A DNA stretch of 64,000 bases from Trifolium pratense (taxonomy: Eukaryota; Streptophyta; Magnoliopsida; Fabales; Fabaceae): contig NC_060060.1 of assembly GCF_020283565.1 (NCBI RefSeq), forward strand, positions 42,098,001 to 42,162,000. Direction: 5' to 3'. Under the pieces are notes generated by a model. The model was not told where the DNA came from. It searched no databases and saw only the letters and a program-made list of their open reading frames with translations. Positions within the stretch are counted from its first letter, which is position 1. Each line of letters begins with the position of its first letter. Position numbers and translations under genes: made by a program. Below are positions 10,138 to 25,858 of the stretch, piece after piece.

Positions 10138-11128
10138 GTGTGTGTTTGGTTTGGCGGTGAAAAGAATTGAGTTTGACAGAATTGAGTTTAAGAGAATTGA
10201 TTTTGGTTAAAAGTGAGTTGAACAGAATTGATTTATGTTTGGATATATTAACAGAAAAGTGATTTTTGTAAACTCATGATGTTTGGATAGTTTGGATCAA
10301 AATTGAGTTTGAATGCATAATTACTAAAATGGGTATTGACATCTACTTAAAATTATATTTCTAATTTTTTGTCCAGACTTTTTCTGTTTTTTTATATCTA
10401 AGTCTCTTTATGCTAGGTGATTAAATAAATGGTTAATTGCATATTTTGTCCCTTATGTTTATTTTAGATTTTAATTTGGTACCTTATGTTTAAAAAGTTT
10501 TAAGTTGGTCATTTACGTCAAATTTTCGTTTAAATCGTCAACTTATCTAATGAATTTATGTACGTGGACCACTTAGGAGAGTACTATGTGAAAGTTTTAA
10601 AAGAAATTAACTCAAAATTTAACAAAAAGTTAGAAAAAATTAACTCAAAATTTAACGAAAATGACCAATTTATGTTGAGATCAATAACATAAGAGTCCAA
10701 CTTAAAACTTTTTAAACATAAGAAATCAAATTGAAATCTAAAATAAATATAAAGGACTAAATATGCAATTAAGCCTTAAATAAAATATTGTCAATTTTTT
10801 TTTGTTACAATAAAATATTATCAAATAAGTCTATCAAGTAAAACATAGTAATAATAATAAAACAATTGTACTGAGAGAAATAATAATAATAAAACAGCAT
10901 TGCCCACTCAAGGTTAACATTGTAAATATAAAATTGAATAACTACAAAAAGATGAGAATTGATTTTACTAAACGCAAAAGCTAGGAAATATAGCTTCTTG
11001 TAAACGTGAGTCTGAAGCTAGAATTGATTTGCTTTAGTAAAAGCCAAACACCTCAATTTATAGTCAAATCACGTTTGACCCATCTAGAATTGCTTTTGAT
11101 GAGTACAAACGTGGATCCAAACAGGTAC
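10138..11128. mobile_element. PIF/Harbinger-like non-autonomous element (host of a nested MITE)
   Basis: Left end GTGTGTGTTTGG and right end CCAAACAGGTAC are imperfect inverted termini, each next to a TAA that could be the 3-bp target duplication (10135-10137 and 11129-11131). Subterminal sequence repeats GAATTGA motifs in both orientations. It has no transposase frame. Removing the nested insertion at 10430-10775 leaves about 640 bp. The superfamily is inferred from TSD and ends only. Confidence 0.5.
10430..10775. mobile_element. MULE-like MITE nested in the PIF-like element
   Basis: Inverted termini GGTTAATTGCATATTTTGTCC (left) and GGCTTAATTGCATATTTAGTC (right, reversed) extend with mismatches for about 80 bp (TTTAAAAAGTTTTAAGTTGG is shared). 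A perfect 9-bp target duplication TTAAATAAA lies at 10421-10429 and 10776-10784, typical of Mutator-like elements. It is non-coding. Confidence 0.8.
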
Positions 11129-11902
11129 TAAGCTTCCAGATAAGCAAGCAGCCCTTGAAAAGATATATACATCAGGAGAGTTTGGATTAGGAATTTGATA
11201 GAGAGAACAAGGTGTTGAAATTGCATGGAAAAAGTTCGATGATGGTGTTGAAACTAGTGTTTACTTTTGGGAGGATGATGATGAAAACAACTGTGGATTT
11301 TATAAAATTAGTATTCGTTATAATGTTATTATGACTAGTCCACCATAAACCACTTGATGAAGTGGTCTATATTAGAATTTGGGTTTCATTTCTCAAAATG
11401 AATAAATGATATAATTTTTCTCTTATAAAAAATTCTCTATGTGGCTCTCTCTCTCTCACACACACACACTTTTTTCTCTTTATATTAAGACTCTCTTGTG
11501 CAAGGTTATGCATCTTGTCGTTGCTATATTGTTTTCTTTGTCTAAGATCTTATTTATAGGAGAGAGCACTGCATGCGACATGCCAGATTACAATTTTTTC
11601 CAAAACAAGACTACAATAAGATATTCTAAGTCATAATAACTCCTAATACTATTGCATTTACAACCCCAAAGGATCTCACAACTTATAAGAGATCAACGTC
11701 ATAGTAATATAAACATTCAGTAAAGAATTATAATGATAATAATATTAATGAACATAACCTGATCAAAGAATAGATGAACCCTCTATACAGAGATATTAAA
11801 TATAAAGAACAAATTCTGATTTACAGGGCTATGTGTGTGTGTGTCTATATATATCAATCAATGTTGATATATATAAATAGCAGGTGTACCCTATCCACAT
11901 TT
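11129..11902. other. 3' flank of the hexokinase gene
   Basis: No gene is seen. It holds a CT/CA run at about 11441-11470 and a GT/TA run at about 11831-11855. The last part probably includes the hexokinase 3' UTR. Confidence 0.4.
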
Positions 11903-16328
<4,426 letters not shown>

Positions 16329-16620
16329 CTTCACCGATCGATCAAACTACATCCGTACGACGCCGTTTACCAACTCTCCACCGAGTGTTAAAACGTCGGC
16401 GTTTTAACATGCACGCGAGAAATTAGCTCTTTGTAAAATAGGTTTGATTTTAGTTTAAAATGATTGAACTCCGGCGAAATAGGAAGTTGCCGTTGCCGTT
16501 GCCGTCGCCGGCGATTTGATTTTCCGGCGAAAGTGAACTGAAAAGTGAGAGAGAGTGAAAGAGAGAGAAAGAGAGAGGGGCGGCTTAGAAATGAAGAGAA
16601 GTGTTGGAAGAAGAACCGGT
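16329..16620 (-). promoter_or_regulatory. Hexokinase 5' leader/promoter-proximal region with pyrimidine tract
   Basis: Upstream of the hexokinase ATG the plus strand carries GAGAGAGTGAAAGAGAGAGA and related GA runs at about 16543-16578, that is, a CT-rich tract on the coding strand. CT-rich leaders near transcription starts are common in plants. The start site itself cannot be placed. Confidence 0.4.
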
Positions 16621-17700
16621 ATAGTAAGTTTTTATAAGAGATATGTAAAGACAGATTTACCCTTGAACATTTCCGATATTACGGATTTGTCATAGTATCT
16701 CTCTCCGCAATCTTTTTACCGTTTATGACAGATTTTGAGGTTAATCACAACTTTGACTTGTGCTTTCTTTCACTTCATTCTCTTTCTACATTTTTTCAAC
16801 AACAATATTAATATCACATGCAAAATGTTAGTAGTACTATAGTCTAGTATAGTATATAGTTTTTATTTATTTTTAGATTTTATTGTCATTCGTATCACGG
16901 TTTGAATATTTTTAAAAGTGATACCAATTCTGTGAATATATTTACTACTGTATTAAGAATAAGAATGATGCGACTTTGATAAGGTGAGAACATCAACAGT
17001 AATATAAAGCAAATTAAAGAAAAAAGACAAAATTTCTTTGTGGTCATTATACCGTTTTTAATATCAAATTGTCGTCATACGAGCTTAACTCGGTTAATAG
17101 AAACATTACATTATATATGCAGAAATAGAAAATATGGGAGTTGCATTTTCACCACCAAATATAGGAGTATTTTTTATGATTAAAAGTCTAACTTGATATT
17201 TTGAAATTTATAAAATTTATACACATCGCATAATGTGGACCAACAACTTACATTATATTACGATGATTTTCATTTTATCTAGACTAGATTGGATTTCGTG
17301 TTGTCAAAGTTGAATTTTCGAACATTGTCGACTTTAACATTTTTTTGGAAAATGATAATAAGGGCTTTCATGACACTTTTTAACCATTTCATTTAAATAA
17401 ATTATTTATTTAAAAGGTTAAATATTTCAATTCTCAAGACATTGACTTCACCTATTTTCATTTAAAAACTTATTTAAGATATTAAAGAGTGTTCAGTGAC
17501 ACTTGTTAACAAGACTCGTATTTTTTTACTAAAAATTTGTTTATATATTAAATGAAATTATTTTGGTATACATAATTAAACTTCTTTGACAAAAAATATA
17601 ATTAAAAATTCAGAATTAATTAATATTCTATAAGAAGATAATCTCTATTTTGTTAAAAATATTTTAATATTGTTTTATATATAGTTTTTTAATTAGTTAT
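16621..17700. other. AT-rich intergenic DNA
   Basis: Distal promoter side of the hexokinase gene. No gene, RNA gene or clear repeat structure is seen. Confidence 0.4.
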
Positions 17701-17720
17701 ATTATGTCCTTCCAATCAAA

Positions 17721-18350
17721 CAAATAAGTACATATTTTTTAAAAAAACTTATAGGTTCATTGAACTTAGTATCTTATTCTAATTATTAATACTAGCTTAT
17801 GTTATGTTAAGTTTGTTAATAAAAGATTTTTGTTGCTAAAAAAATATGTGCTTTTTGTTATGGTGTGTTTGTTAATTTTTTTTTATTATTTCTACTAAAA
17901 AAAATAAGGGTATTGTTGGTATTATGAAAAGTCCACACAAAAATTCATGTATCCTCTTTATATATAGTATAGTATAGATATGGAAAGTTTAAGAAAAATA
18001 GATTTGTTTTTTATTTTAAGAAAAAAGTACATATTTTTTTAAAAAACTTATAGGTTCATTGAACTAAGTATCTTATTCTGATTATCTATATATGGAAAGT
18101 TTAAGAAAAATAGATTTTTTTATTTTAAGAAAAAAGTACATATTTTTTTAAAAAAACTTATAGGTTCATTGAACTTATAGTATCTTATTCTAATTATTTA
18201 TATATGGAAAGTTTAAGAAAAATAGATTTTTTTTTATTTTAAGAAAAAAGTACATATTTTTAAAAAAACTTATAGGTTCATTGAACTTAGTATCTTATTC
18301 TAATTATTTATATGGAAAGTTTAAGACAAATAGATTTTTATATTTTAAGA
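17721..18350. repeat. AT-rich tandem repeat, about 110-bp units
   Basis: Three consecutive units begin near 18022, 18130 and 18243. Each contains AAAAAAGTACATATTTTT, CTTATAGGTTCATTGAAC, AGTATCTTATTCT and GGAAAGTTTAAGA.AAATAGA. An earlier partial unit lies at about 17725-17790, a half unit at 17979-18020, and decayed pieces continue at 18500-18600 and 18860-18910. Confidence 0.8.
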
Positions 18351-18910
18351 TAAATAAGTATATTAATTGATCATATTACTTAATATGATTATTTAGTTTT
18401 TTAGTAAAAAAATTATTATTCATTTTAAAAATTAATTGAATAATCATTTCCATGAGAAGATAATCTATATTTTATTAAAATTATTTTAATATTGTTTTTC
18501 CCAATCAAACACTTGAGCACATTTCCTTTTTAAATGGATTAATTGGACTCAATAACAATAGTTAGTATCTTATTCTAATTAATTACATGGAGAGTTTATA
18601 AAAATGTATATTTTTATTTAAAAAATAACTATTTAAATTTATCATATCATTTAATATTATTATAGTTTTTTAGCAAAAAAAATTGATTATTTATTTTTAA
18701 AACCGTTTCCATAAGAAGATACAAAACTTAATTGAATAACCGTTTCCATAAGAAGATAATCTATATTTTATTATAATTATGTTAATATTATGTTTTTGGT
18801 TTATTTTTAAAAAATATTTTAATATTTCTTTATATATAATTTTAATTAGTTATATTACGTCCTTCCTAACCAAACACTTAAGTACATTTTATTTTTAAAA
18901 TGGGTTCATT

Positions 18911-20460
18911 GGTAGGGGTGTGTCTAATCTATAACGATGCAACGGTTTTGGGTCGGGTCAACTTTATTTTGCATAATTTTGTTGATAAAAATGACCGTCT
19001 AAATAATAATCTGACATCGGGTCGGTATGAGTATGGTTGACTTTCAAGTTATACCCAATTCATCCTATTATCCATATACTTATATTAACTATTTTGTTTG
19101 TAACAAATTGATCATTTAATTCATAAAATGCTGGCATAAGTACCTGTTTTTTCCATCCAACTATGTTAAAAAGTGTTTAGGTGTCCGTTTAATGCTTAGG
19201 TAACATGTCCAAAAACTGTTCATTATAGCATACAATATATTCTTATAATTTTATAAACACGCGAATATAAAAATTCATTCAAATATGTGAGAGAAAACAT
19301 GAATCGACTTAAAAATAAAGATTCAAAAATTGTGACAAAAAATATTTGAAATTAAAACTTATTTGGAATTAACTTATAATTTTATTTATATGAATTATAA
19401 ATGAAATTTGAGATGTTTATATGAACACAAAAATTATTTAACAAGAAAATGTCGAATACGAGTACATTTTAATCAATCTTATAACAGCTCATCTCATGAA
19501 CACTTTCACAATTAGGGATGGTGTGCATTGTGTAACATTTGTACGTAATCATGTATATATGGTTTGTCCTACGTGTTTTGATCTCTTTATCGTGGGGTCA
19601 AATGTTTTTCACAAGATGTTTCCTTTGTAGTACTAATTATGTATAATAGTGCATATATACTAGGATTAATCTTGAAAAGGTACTAGCATGGGCAAGGTAT
19701 ATATGGCACATGAGATGCTATATTTGTGCTCTAATTGATGATATGCACCTCAAAATGTTTGGGATATAATTTTATTAAAATATAATGCGAAAAAAGTTTG
19801 CATCAATGTACAACAAAGTTTAAACACATATAGTTGGCATCGATTTATATTATTTGTTTTCTTCTACCCACCCTTCTAATATTTTCATGACATATTTACA
19901 TAGGTGTACATGTGGTTGTTGGAGAATAAATAAAGCCAGTTAGAATTAGCATACTTTGTAACATATCTCTCACTTGTTAGTATTTTTCACATGTCTTCGT
20001 AACAAGCCATTAGCAATTTAACATTGGCATATTAGCACATTGCTATCACAAATCCACGCACATTGATCAAGAAAAGAGTCTTGATTCAATGTACAAAGTA
20101 TAAACAAAGGAAAAGGGCAAGACCGTAATCTTACAATAATTCGTGGGTAATAATAGCATGGCTCTTTGTCTCAGCATCCTGGTCCCCACTCTGTCACTCG
20201 TGTACTGCTTTCAACTCCCATGCTACAATAATAAAATTTAATAAAACAATAATTTAGTAATTTATTATGTTTTTAAAATTATCGTCTAATTCATCATAGA
20301 GAAAAAGACCTAATAATACAGAGTTCAATCGTAAGATAAATAATTTTTTTTTTATCAAATATTAAATTCAATTTTTTTAAATATGATTCGGCTTAAAGAA
20401 ATTCATTAACTAATTGTATTCTTAATATTTTAACTAGTAATAGTATTCGTAAAAAAAGAC
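18911..20460. other. AT-rich intergenic DNA
   Basis: No gene recognised. A TAGGGGTGTG / GGGTCGGGTC stretch at 18914-18960 looks like a fragment of the GGGT-rich repeat families seen elsewhere in the window. Confidence 0.4.
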
Positions 20461-20463
20461 ACT

Positions 20464-20467
<4 letters not shown>

Positions 20468-20543
<76 letters not shown>
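20468..20543. repeat. (TA)n microsatellite
   Basis: Uninterrupted TA dinucleotide run of about 76 bp. Confidence 0.95.
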
Positions 20544-20546
<3 letters not shown>

Positions 20547-20619
20547 TATAATTCTCTATTTCTTAGAGTAAAGGAGTCATAGTAATTCATAGTTCAACCG
20601 CGAGGTAAGTAAAATCTGA

Positions 20620-20900
20620 TCAAAAAATTGTTCTACCCGGCAACCGAAGCCGGATAGTAATAGTGATATTTTAGAGACGATGCATTTTGTTTGGTTGTTT
20701 TGTTTTTGGGAAAGGAAAAGAAAAAGGAACGTGCAGAAACGGCGACGGTAGCTGCGTATTGGCGTCCGTACTACAATGCCAGCTGGGATCCGCTAATTCC
20801 AGCTGTACTCAGAGATCCACAACTAAAGCTTAACTGACACCTGCATTCATTCATTCAAACTTCAAACTCAAAATTAAATTAACTCACTCACTCACACCAT
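20620..20900. other. Island of more balanced composition, no gene model
   Basis: Unlike its AT-rich surroundings, this stretch has GC-containing segments (GAAACGGCGACGGTAGCTGC, GCCAGCTGGGATCCGC) followed by a CT/CA-rich run with CACTCACTCACAC. It resembles a plant core promoter or 5' leader, but no convincing coding frame follows within 1 kb on plus. Confidence 0.3.
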
Positions 20901-23311
20901 CACCTTTCCTTTTCATTCCACATATCTTCATTTTTTATCATCACTACTATTTTGCTATTCTTCAAAACTATGATCATTGTGTTCATATAAAGTATGTTGA
21001 TAAATAATAACAGATAATTAATAAGTTCATTTATTAATTTATTGTGAATAGTTAACAAGTTACTTCATAGATTATAATGCATAAATTGGTTGATTTAATT
21101 TGCAATATTCAATAAAATTAGTAGTTGAATTGAAAGATAAACATTAAATGATATATGTTTAATTAATATTTTTAAAAACTAATTAATATACCATGTGTTA
21201 TAAAAATATAATCATTTTTAGCATTTTAAAGAAGTCATAGTATCGAATGCCAGAGGAGATGGAACCCCTTTTTTTAGTATGAAATTCTATAATTGATAGA
21301 TCATACATAAAAAATTTCAACGAAGTTGATAGTTCTCTTCAACATCGATTATAATTTATAATTGAAGTTATGTATAAATTTACAATTAATCTATTTTTTT
21401 TCACCACCAGTATATGGTTACCGGACCGTTTAATATGAGTTTGAGATCAGCTTTGACATCAAGTGGTTTCAGCTCCCTCCTGATCGCAGTTGCGGGGATC
21501 GAACCGTACTTCTTCTTACAAAATTAAACGTCAATTATCACTAAACTAACTATCGATCGATAACAAACTTTTTCTTACGTAAAATACCGGAGAGAGTAAT
21601 AGACTCCTAGTAGTATATAATAGTCATAAATAAAATGCAATCAATGGGTTGATTGATGAAGTCACGAGAGTTTTGAAGTAGTAGGAGTAGATGAACAGTG
21701 ATTGTAGAAGGAGGAGTCGGTAAAAGGAATGATCGTGACCGTACACCATGTTTGTTTATGTCTATGATACAAATGAAGAAAGTAGTTGACTTGAATACTA
21801 AGATTTTGCCGTTAATAAATTGCACATCGTTATTGTTAAGATTTAGTAGAATTAGTAGCATCTATCTTAGTTTTTTCAAATAAAAAACACGTGCTCTGTG
21901 TGTGTAGTGTACCCTACACCAAAAAGCAAAAAACGATTGGACCTTGTTCTTCTATATCATATATACGACCCATCTATATGAAAATGACAACAAACTACAG
22001 CCTATAGTAGTAATTACACAGTATTAATCAAGTGGTACTATTGATAAAATGAATTAATTTAAATCAATATATTGAACGGAAGTGGTTAATAAGTTTCCTA
22101 TCGATCGAAAGAATTCAACTTGGATTCTTGATTGAAATAATTTTTTATCAGACTTTATCTATCTTGCGATCAAACTCTAGATTACCGGAATCTTATTTCT
22201 TTGAGAGCTAGATGATTAATACAAAATTAAAAAAATCCAGTTGTAAGAATGCAAAACTTAGAATTGAATGTTTTGGTGACAAATGTAACATATTTTATTT
22301 GTTAGGAACTAAAAATAACAAATAAAATAAAAATGGTTGAGGATGAAAACATGTGATATATCATTGTTGAGAATAATATCTAAATATTTTTTTGAAGATT
22401 TTAGATTTAAATATATTTTGGATTTATATTTAAAATAAAATAATATTAGAATTTATGATTTATACAGTATTTTGGTTTAGAATTTTAAGGATTTGTTTAG
22501 AATTTATAGGATTAGTTTGTTATTTAAAATATATGAATAATATATGAGAAAGGAAAAACAAGTACACGAAAGTATTTTTTATAAACACATAAATATATCC
22601 CACACAATTCCACAATACCAAAAACACAAAATACCATATCAATTATAAGGGAGAAAATCAAAATTTATTAATTTTATAGAGATAAAAATATCTTTTTTTT
22701 TTTGAAGTATTTAATTTTGTAAAATTATTTTTTCTTAAAAACAATTTTACAATTTATACATGCAAGATAGTTTTTTTTTTTTGAACAAGCAAAAATGTAC
22801 ATGCAAGATAGTTACACATAAATGAATGTCAATTAGACAACAAGTTGCGACACTAACCTTTTTGAATGACAAAACCAATCTTCTTAAACACTAAATCGAG
22901 TGACTTAAAAGATACAATATTATTATGCATAATTTTTTGAATTCTTTTTAGAAGATTCACAACTTTTGATGCTAGAAGTCAAAAATATTAAACGCAAATA
23001 ATATAAAAGTATGTTGATTGTCAAAACACTTTATTGTATTTTAACATAATTAACTCTTTATTTAATTTAATGATATTACTGAGGCCAACAAACCAAGTGA
23101 CAAAATGACATTACTAAATATTGCAAAATTGGGAAGAAAAAAAATAGTGGGAGACTACAAAATTATAAAGGGGATAAATGTGAGGTGATTGCTAAAAAGT
23201 ATAAGAAGGTAACTAAAAGTCTAAAACTATGCGTGCAATTTATGAAGTTAGGGTCAGTCAAATGTACGATTAAATATTCATTATGTAAGGACTAAGTACA
23301 AATATGGCTAT
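20901..23311. other. AT-rich intergenic DNA
   Basis: Only short overlapping open frames occur (21607-21883, both strands), with no domain; they look like chance. GGGGATCGAACCG at about 21494-21506 resembles the tail of a dispersed repeat. Confidence 0.4.
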
Positions 23312-23619
23312 TGTTGAGAAAGCAATTCAATTCCAGCAATATTTGGCTCAGCAAGCAACTTCTGGCCAGGCGAAAATGTGTTTGACAGTTTCTCTATTGT
23401 TTACAGTTTTGACAGTTATGATTTGTTAGGTGTTGTAATTGTCATTATGTAGTTGTAACTGTTTTGTTTTAATTGGTTAGACACAAACCACTTATGTTAG
23501 TTGGTAACCAAGTAATCTATACAATATGTATCTCTATAAATTGTATCCATATGATCAATAAAATCAATGTTCATTGATGAAATTATTATCTCCCTATCTC
23601 ACTCTCTTCCACTCTAACA
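23312..23619. mobile_element. Probable solo LTR (Copia-type)
   Basis: Begins TGTTGAGA and ends CTCTAACA (inverted TGTT/AACA ends). It contains an AATAAAATCAATG polyadenylation-like stretch and the terminal CTCACTCTCTTCCACTC typical of plant Copia LTR ends. The flanks GCTAT (23307-23311) and ACTAT (23620-23624) match at four of five bases, fitting a target duplication. No internal region or partner LTR is present. Confidence 0.55.
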
Positions 23620-23790
23620 ACTATACTTGTTACATCAATATTTAATTTTCACCCTTATCTGATAAACAACACTCGGTATAGTTGATCATATGAACATTGA
23701 TCAACTATATGACACAATAAAAACAAAAATAAAAGAAAGCACGACAACAAAGACTAAATACAAAGGAAAAAAGTTTCGGCCGCATCGCTC

Positions 23791-23871
23791 TTGAGAAGTT
23801 CAAGGATGCCTTCCGGAGGAGAAACGTGAATTGAGAGACCGACGTCTGAAGAACATCCTTGATCTTCTCAA
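23791..23871. other. Small hairpin (18-bp arms)
   Basis: TTGAGAAGTTCAAGGATG at 23791-23808 pairs with CATCCTTGATCTTCTCAA at 23854-23871 with one mismatch and a 45-base loop. Just downstream a direct repeat of AACGTTTTTCGAAGTTT / AACGTTTTCCGAAGTTT follows. A small-RNA precursor is possible but unproven; it may be part of a degraded repeat. Confidence 0.4.
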
Positions 23872-23974
23872 ACGTTTTTCGAAGTTTCCTAAAAAAATGG
23901 AAAAACGTTTTCCGAAGTTTTCTGCGTGAAAAGAGAAATTTAGGGGTGGAAAGAGAAGTAATATTTGTTGGGTC

Positions 23975-24149
23975 ATGCTAAACAGTGCCCCCGGGGCACT
24001 TGTTAAGCATACCTAAAAAGGAAATAAAAAATAAAATTTATATTGAAAAGACAACTTTTTGTACTTTTGAGGCATTGAATGCACGCATTTCGAGATAGAA
24101 TTTCTATTTTAAGATGCTTAACCAGTGCCCCGGGGACACTGTTTAGCAT
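23975..24149. mobile_element. MITE with palindromic inverted ends
   Basis: Left end ATGCTAAACAGTGCCCCCGG continues GGCACTTGTTAAGCAT. The right end, reversed, reads ATGCTAAACAGTGTCCCCGG then GGCACTGGTTAAGCAT. The inverted repeats are about 36 bp, and each contains its own GTGCC..GGCAC palindrome. The total is 175 bp, non-coding. No clear target duplication was found. Confidence 0.75.
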
Positions 24150-25646
24150 TTTCCATATTTGTTTAAGAGAATTTAAAAGATTTGGGCTTTTTGAGCTATT
24201 GGCCCATGAAGCCCTTACGTGGTTGGACTGTCTTTGAAAATTTCCATGCTAAATTAAAATTACTATTACACTCCCTTTCAAGATTGAACTTGAACCAATG
24301 CAAATGAAAGAACAAGCTCAATTAAACACTTCATTTTTTTTTGTTAATAATATTGTAACTTGTACGTTTACATCAAAGATTATCATACTAGTAAGACCTC
24401 TCCATTATCTACAATGTTAAATAATTACTTGACCAGTTTCACCTACAAAATAACAAAACTACACATTCAACATGGTAAATTGAAAACCGTTGTTTATCAT
24501 ATATGTTTCTCCAAATTTTAATCCCAAACATCAAACAATGACTAATTCCTAGTAATCATATAAGTAGTTGTGAAGACTTGAGACCTTAGAATGTGCTCTC
24601 CAATTTTAAATAGATTCCTGATAGTGGACGGTGAAATTTATGTTCCTCTAATTAATTAGTTCTTAAGCCGGATATCAAGATTTCAACAAAAACATAACTC
24701 ATTGTCGAACATTGGATCGAAAATGCAAAATAACATCCGGTTGAGGATTTCCGGTTCGTTAGTATGTCTTACGATACCCTGATCTTGTGGCTGAGTACTA
24801 TTTGCAGATTTCTAACACTTATGGTTCTCAAATTGCAGATTTCTAATACTGGTGGTGCGAGCTTTTTTGTTATGCTTGAGAATATTCCTACTAAATGGTG
24901 GATGTGAGTTTTGTTCAAGAACATCTCCCATGCTAAATTGATACCTTTCATTGGTTACAATTACTATATATGTGGGATTTTACTTCTTCTATGTCATTAA
25001 TCATGTTGAATAAATAGCCAAGAATTAGACATGCAAATAATAAATTTGTGAGGTATTTGCTTCAAATCATTAAGCAAATGATGTACAAATTCCAACAAAA
25101 TTAATTTTCTTATGTGGGATCAGGGATGGGCCTTTCAGTCATATACTTTTAATAAGGCCCGTCGCGTTAATGGGCCAATGATATATCAATCTCATAAGAA
25201 AATAATGACAATAGATGGTTGCTTTTTGCCCCTCCCGAATTGCTCACACACTAAATAACACACTACTGGAAGATATCTTTCGGTAAAATTTGCATTATCA
25301 GGAGATATCTTCTGATAAATGGAGAGGATGTGGGAGAGATCTTGATCAATTTAGGAGGGAGAAGAGCAACCATCATGACAATATGTGCGTATAATCGGTC
25401 AATATGTGGAAAGAATTAATTGGTAATGCCAATTGATTGGTGATGAGCTTCTCCAAAGTTAGTTTATTGGAAGAACATGTTTTTTTTTTTTTGACAAAGG
25501 AAGAACATGTTTTTAAAAATATATAAAGTGTAATATAAATGTTATATGATCGATTTCCGTAAAAAAAAAAAATGTTATACGATCACTTAACGTGTTATTC
25601 TTTTAAACTTTTTAAATTGTCAAATACATATTAAAATATAGAATTA
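24150..25646. other. AT-rich intergenic DNA
   Basis: No gene recognised. A short minus frame at 24769-24951 has no domain. Confidence 0.4.
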
Positions 25647-25858
25647 GGCCCTGTTTGGATTAGCTTATTTTTGAGCTTATGCAAACAACTTATGCAATTT
25701 TTAAGTATTATTATAAGTTTGTCAAGGTAGTTTATGATAAAATAGTTTATAAAAATACAATTTTCACTAGTGTGAACTTATAAAATAGCATAAAACCTAA
25801 TTTATATTGCATAAGCTGTTTGCATAAGCTCAAAAATAAGCTAATCCAAACTGGGTCC
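25647..25858. mobile_element. Tourist-like (PIF/Harbinger) MITE
   Basis: About 45-bp inverted termini: GGCCCTGTTTGGATTAGC then TTATTTTTGAGCTTATGCAA at the left, and the reversed right end GGACCCAGTTTGGATTAGC with the same continuation. Length is 212 bp. Flanking TTA and TTC could be a mutated 3-bp TTA duplication. Confidence 0.8.

Noticed and set aside
21607..21883. Overlapping short open frames on both strands
   Set aside because: No domain, no promoter or splice context, and no homology recognised.
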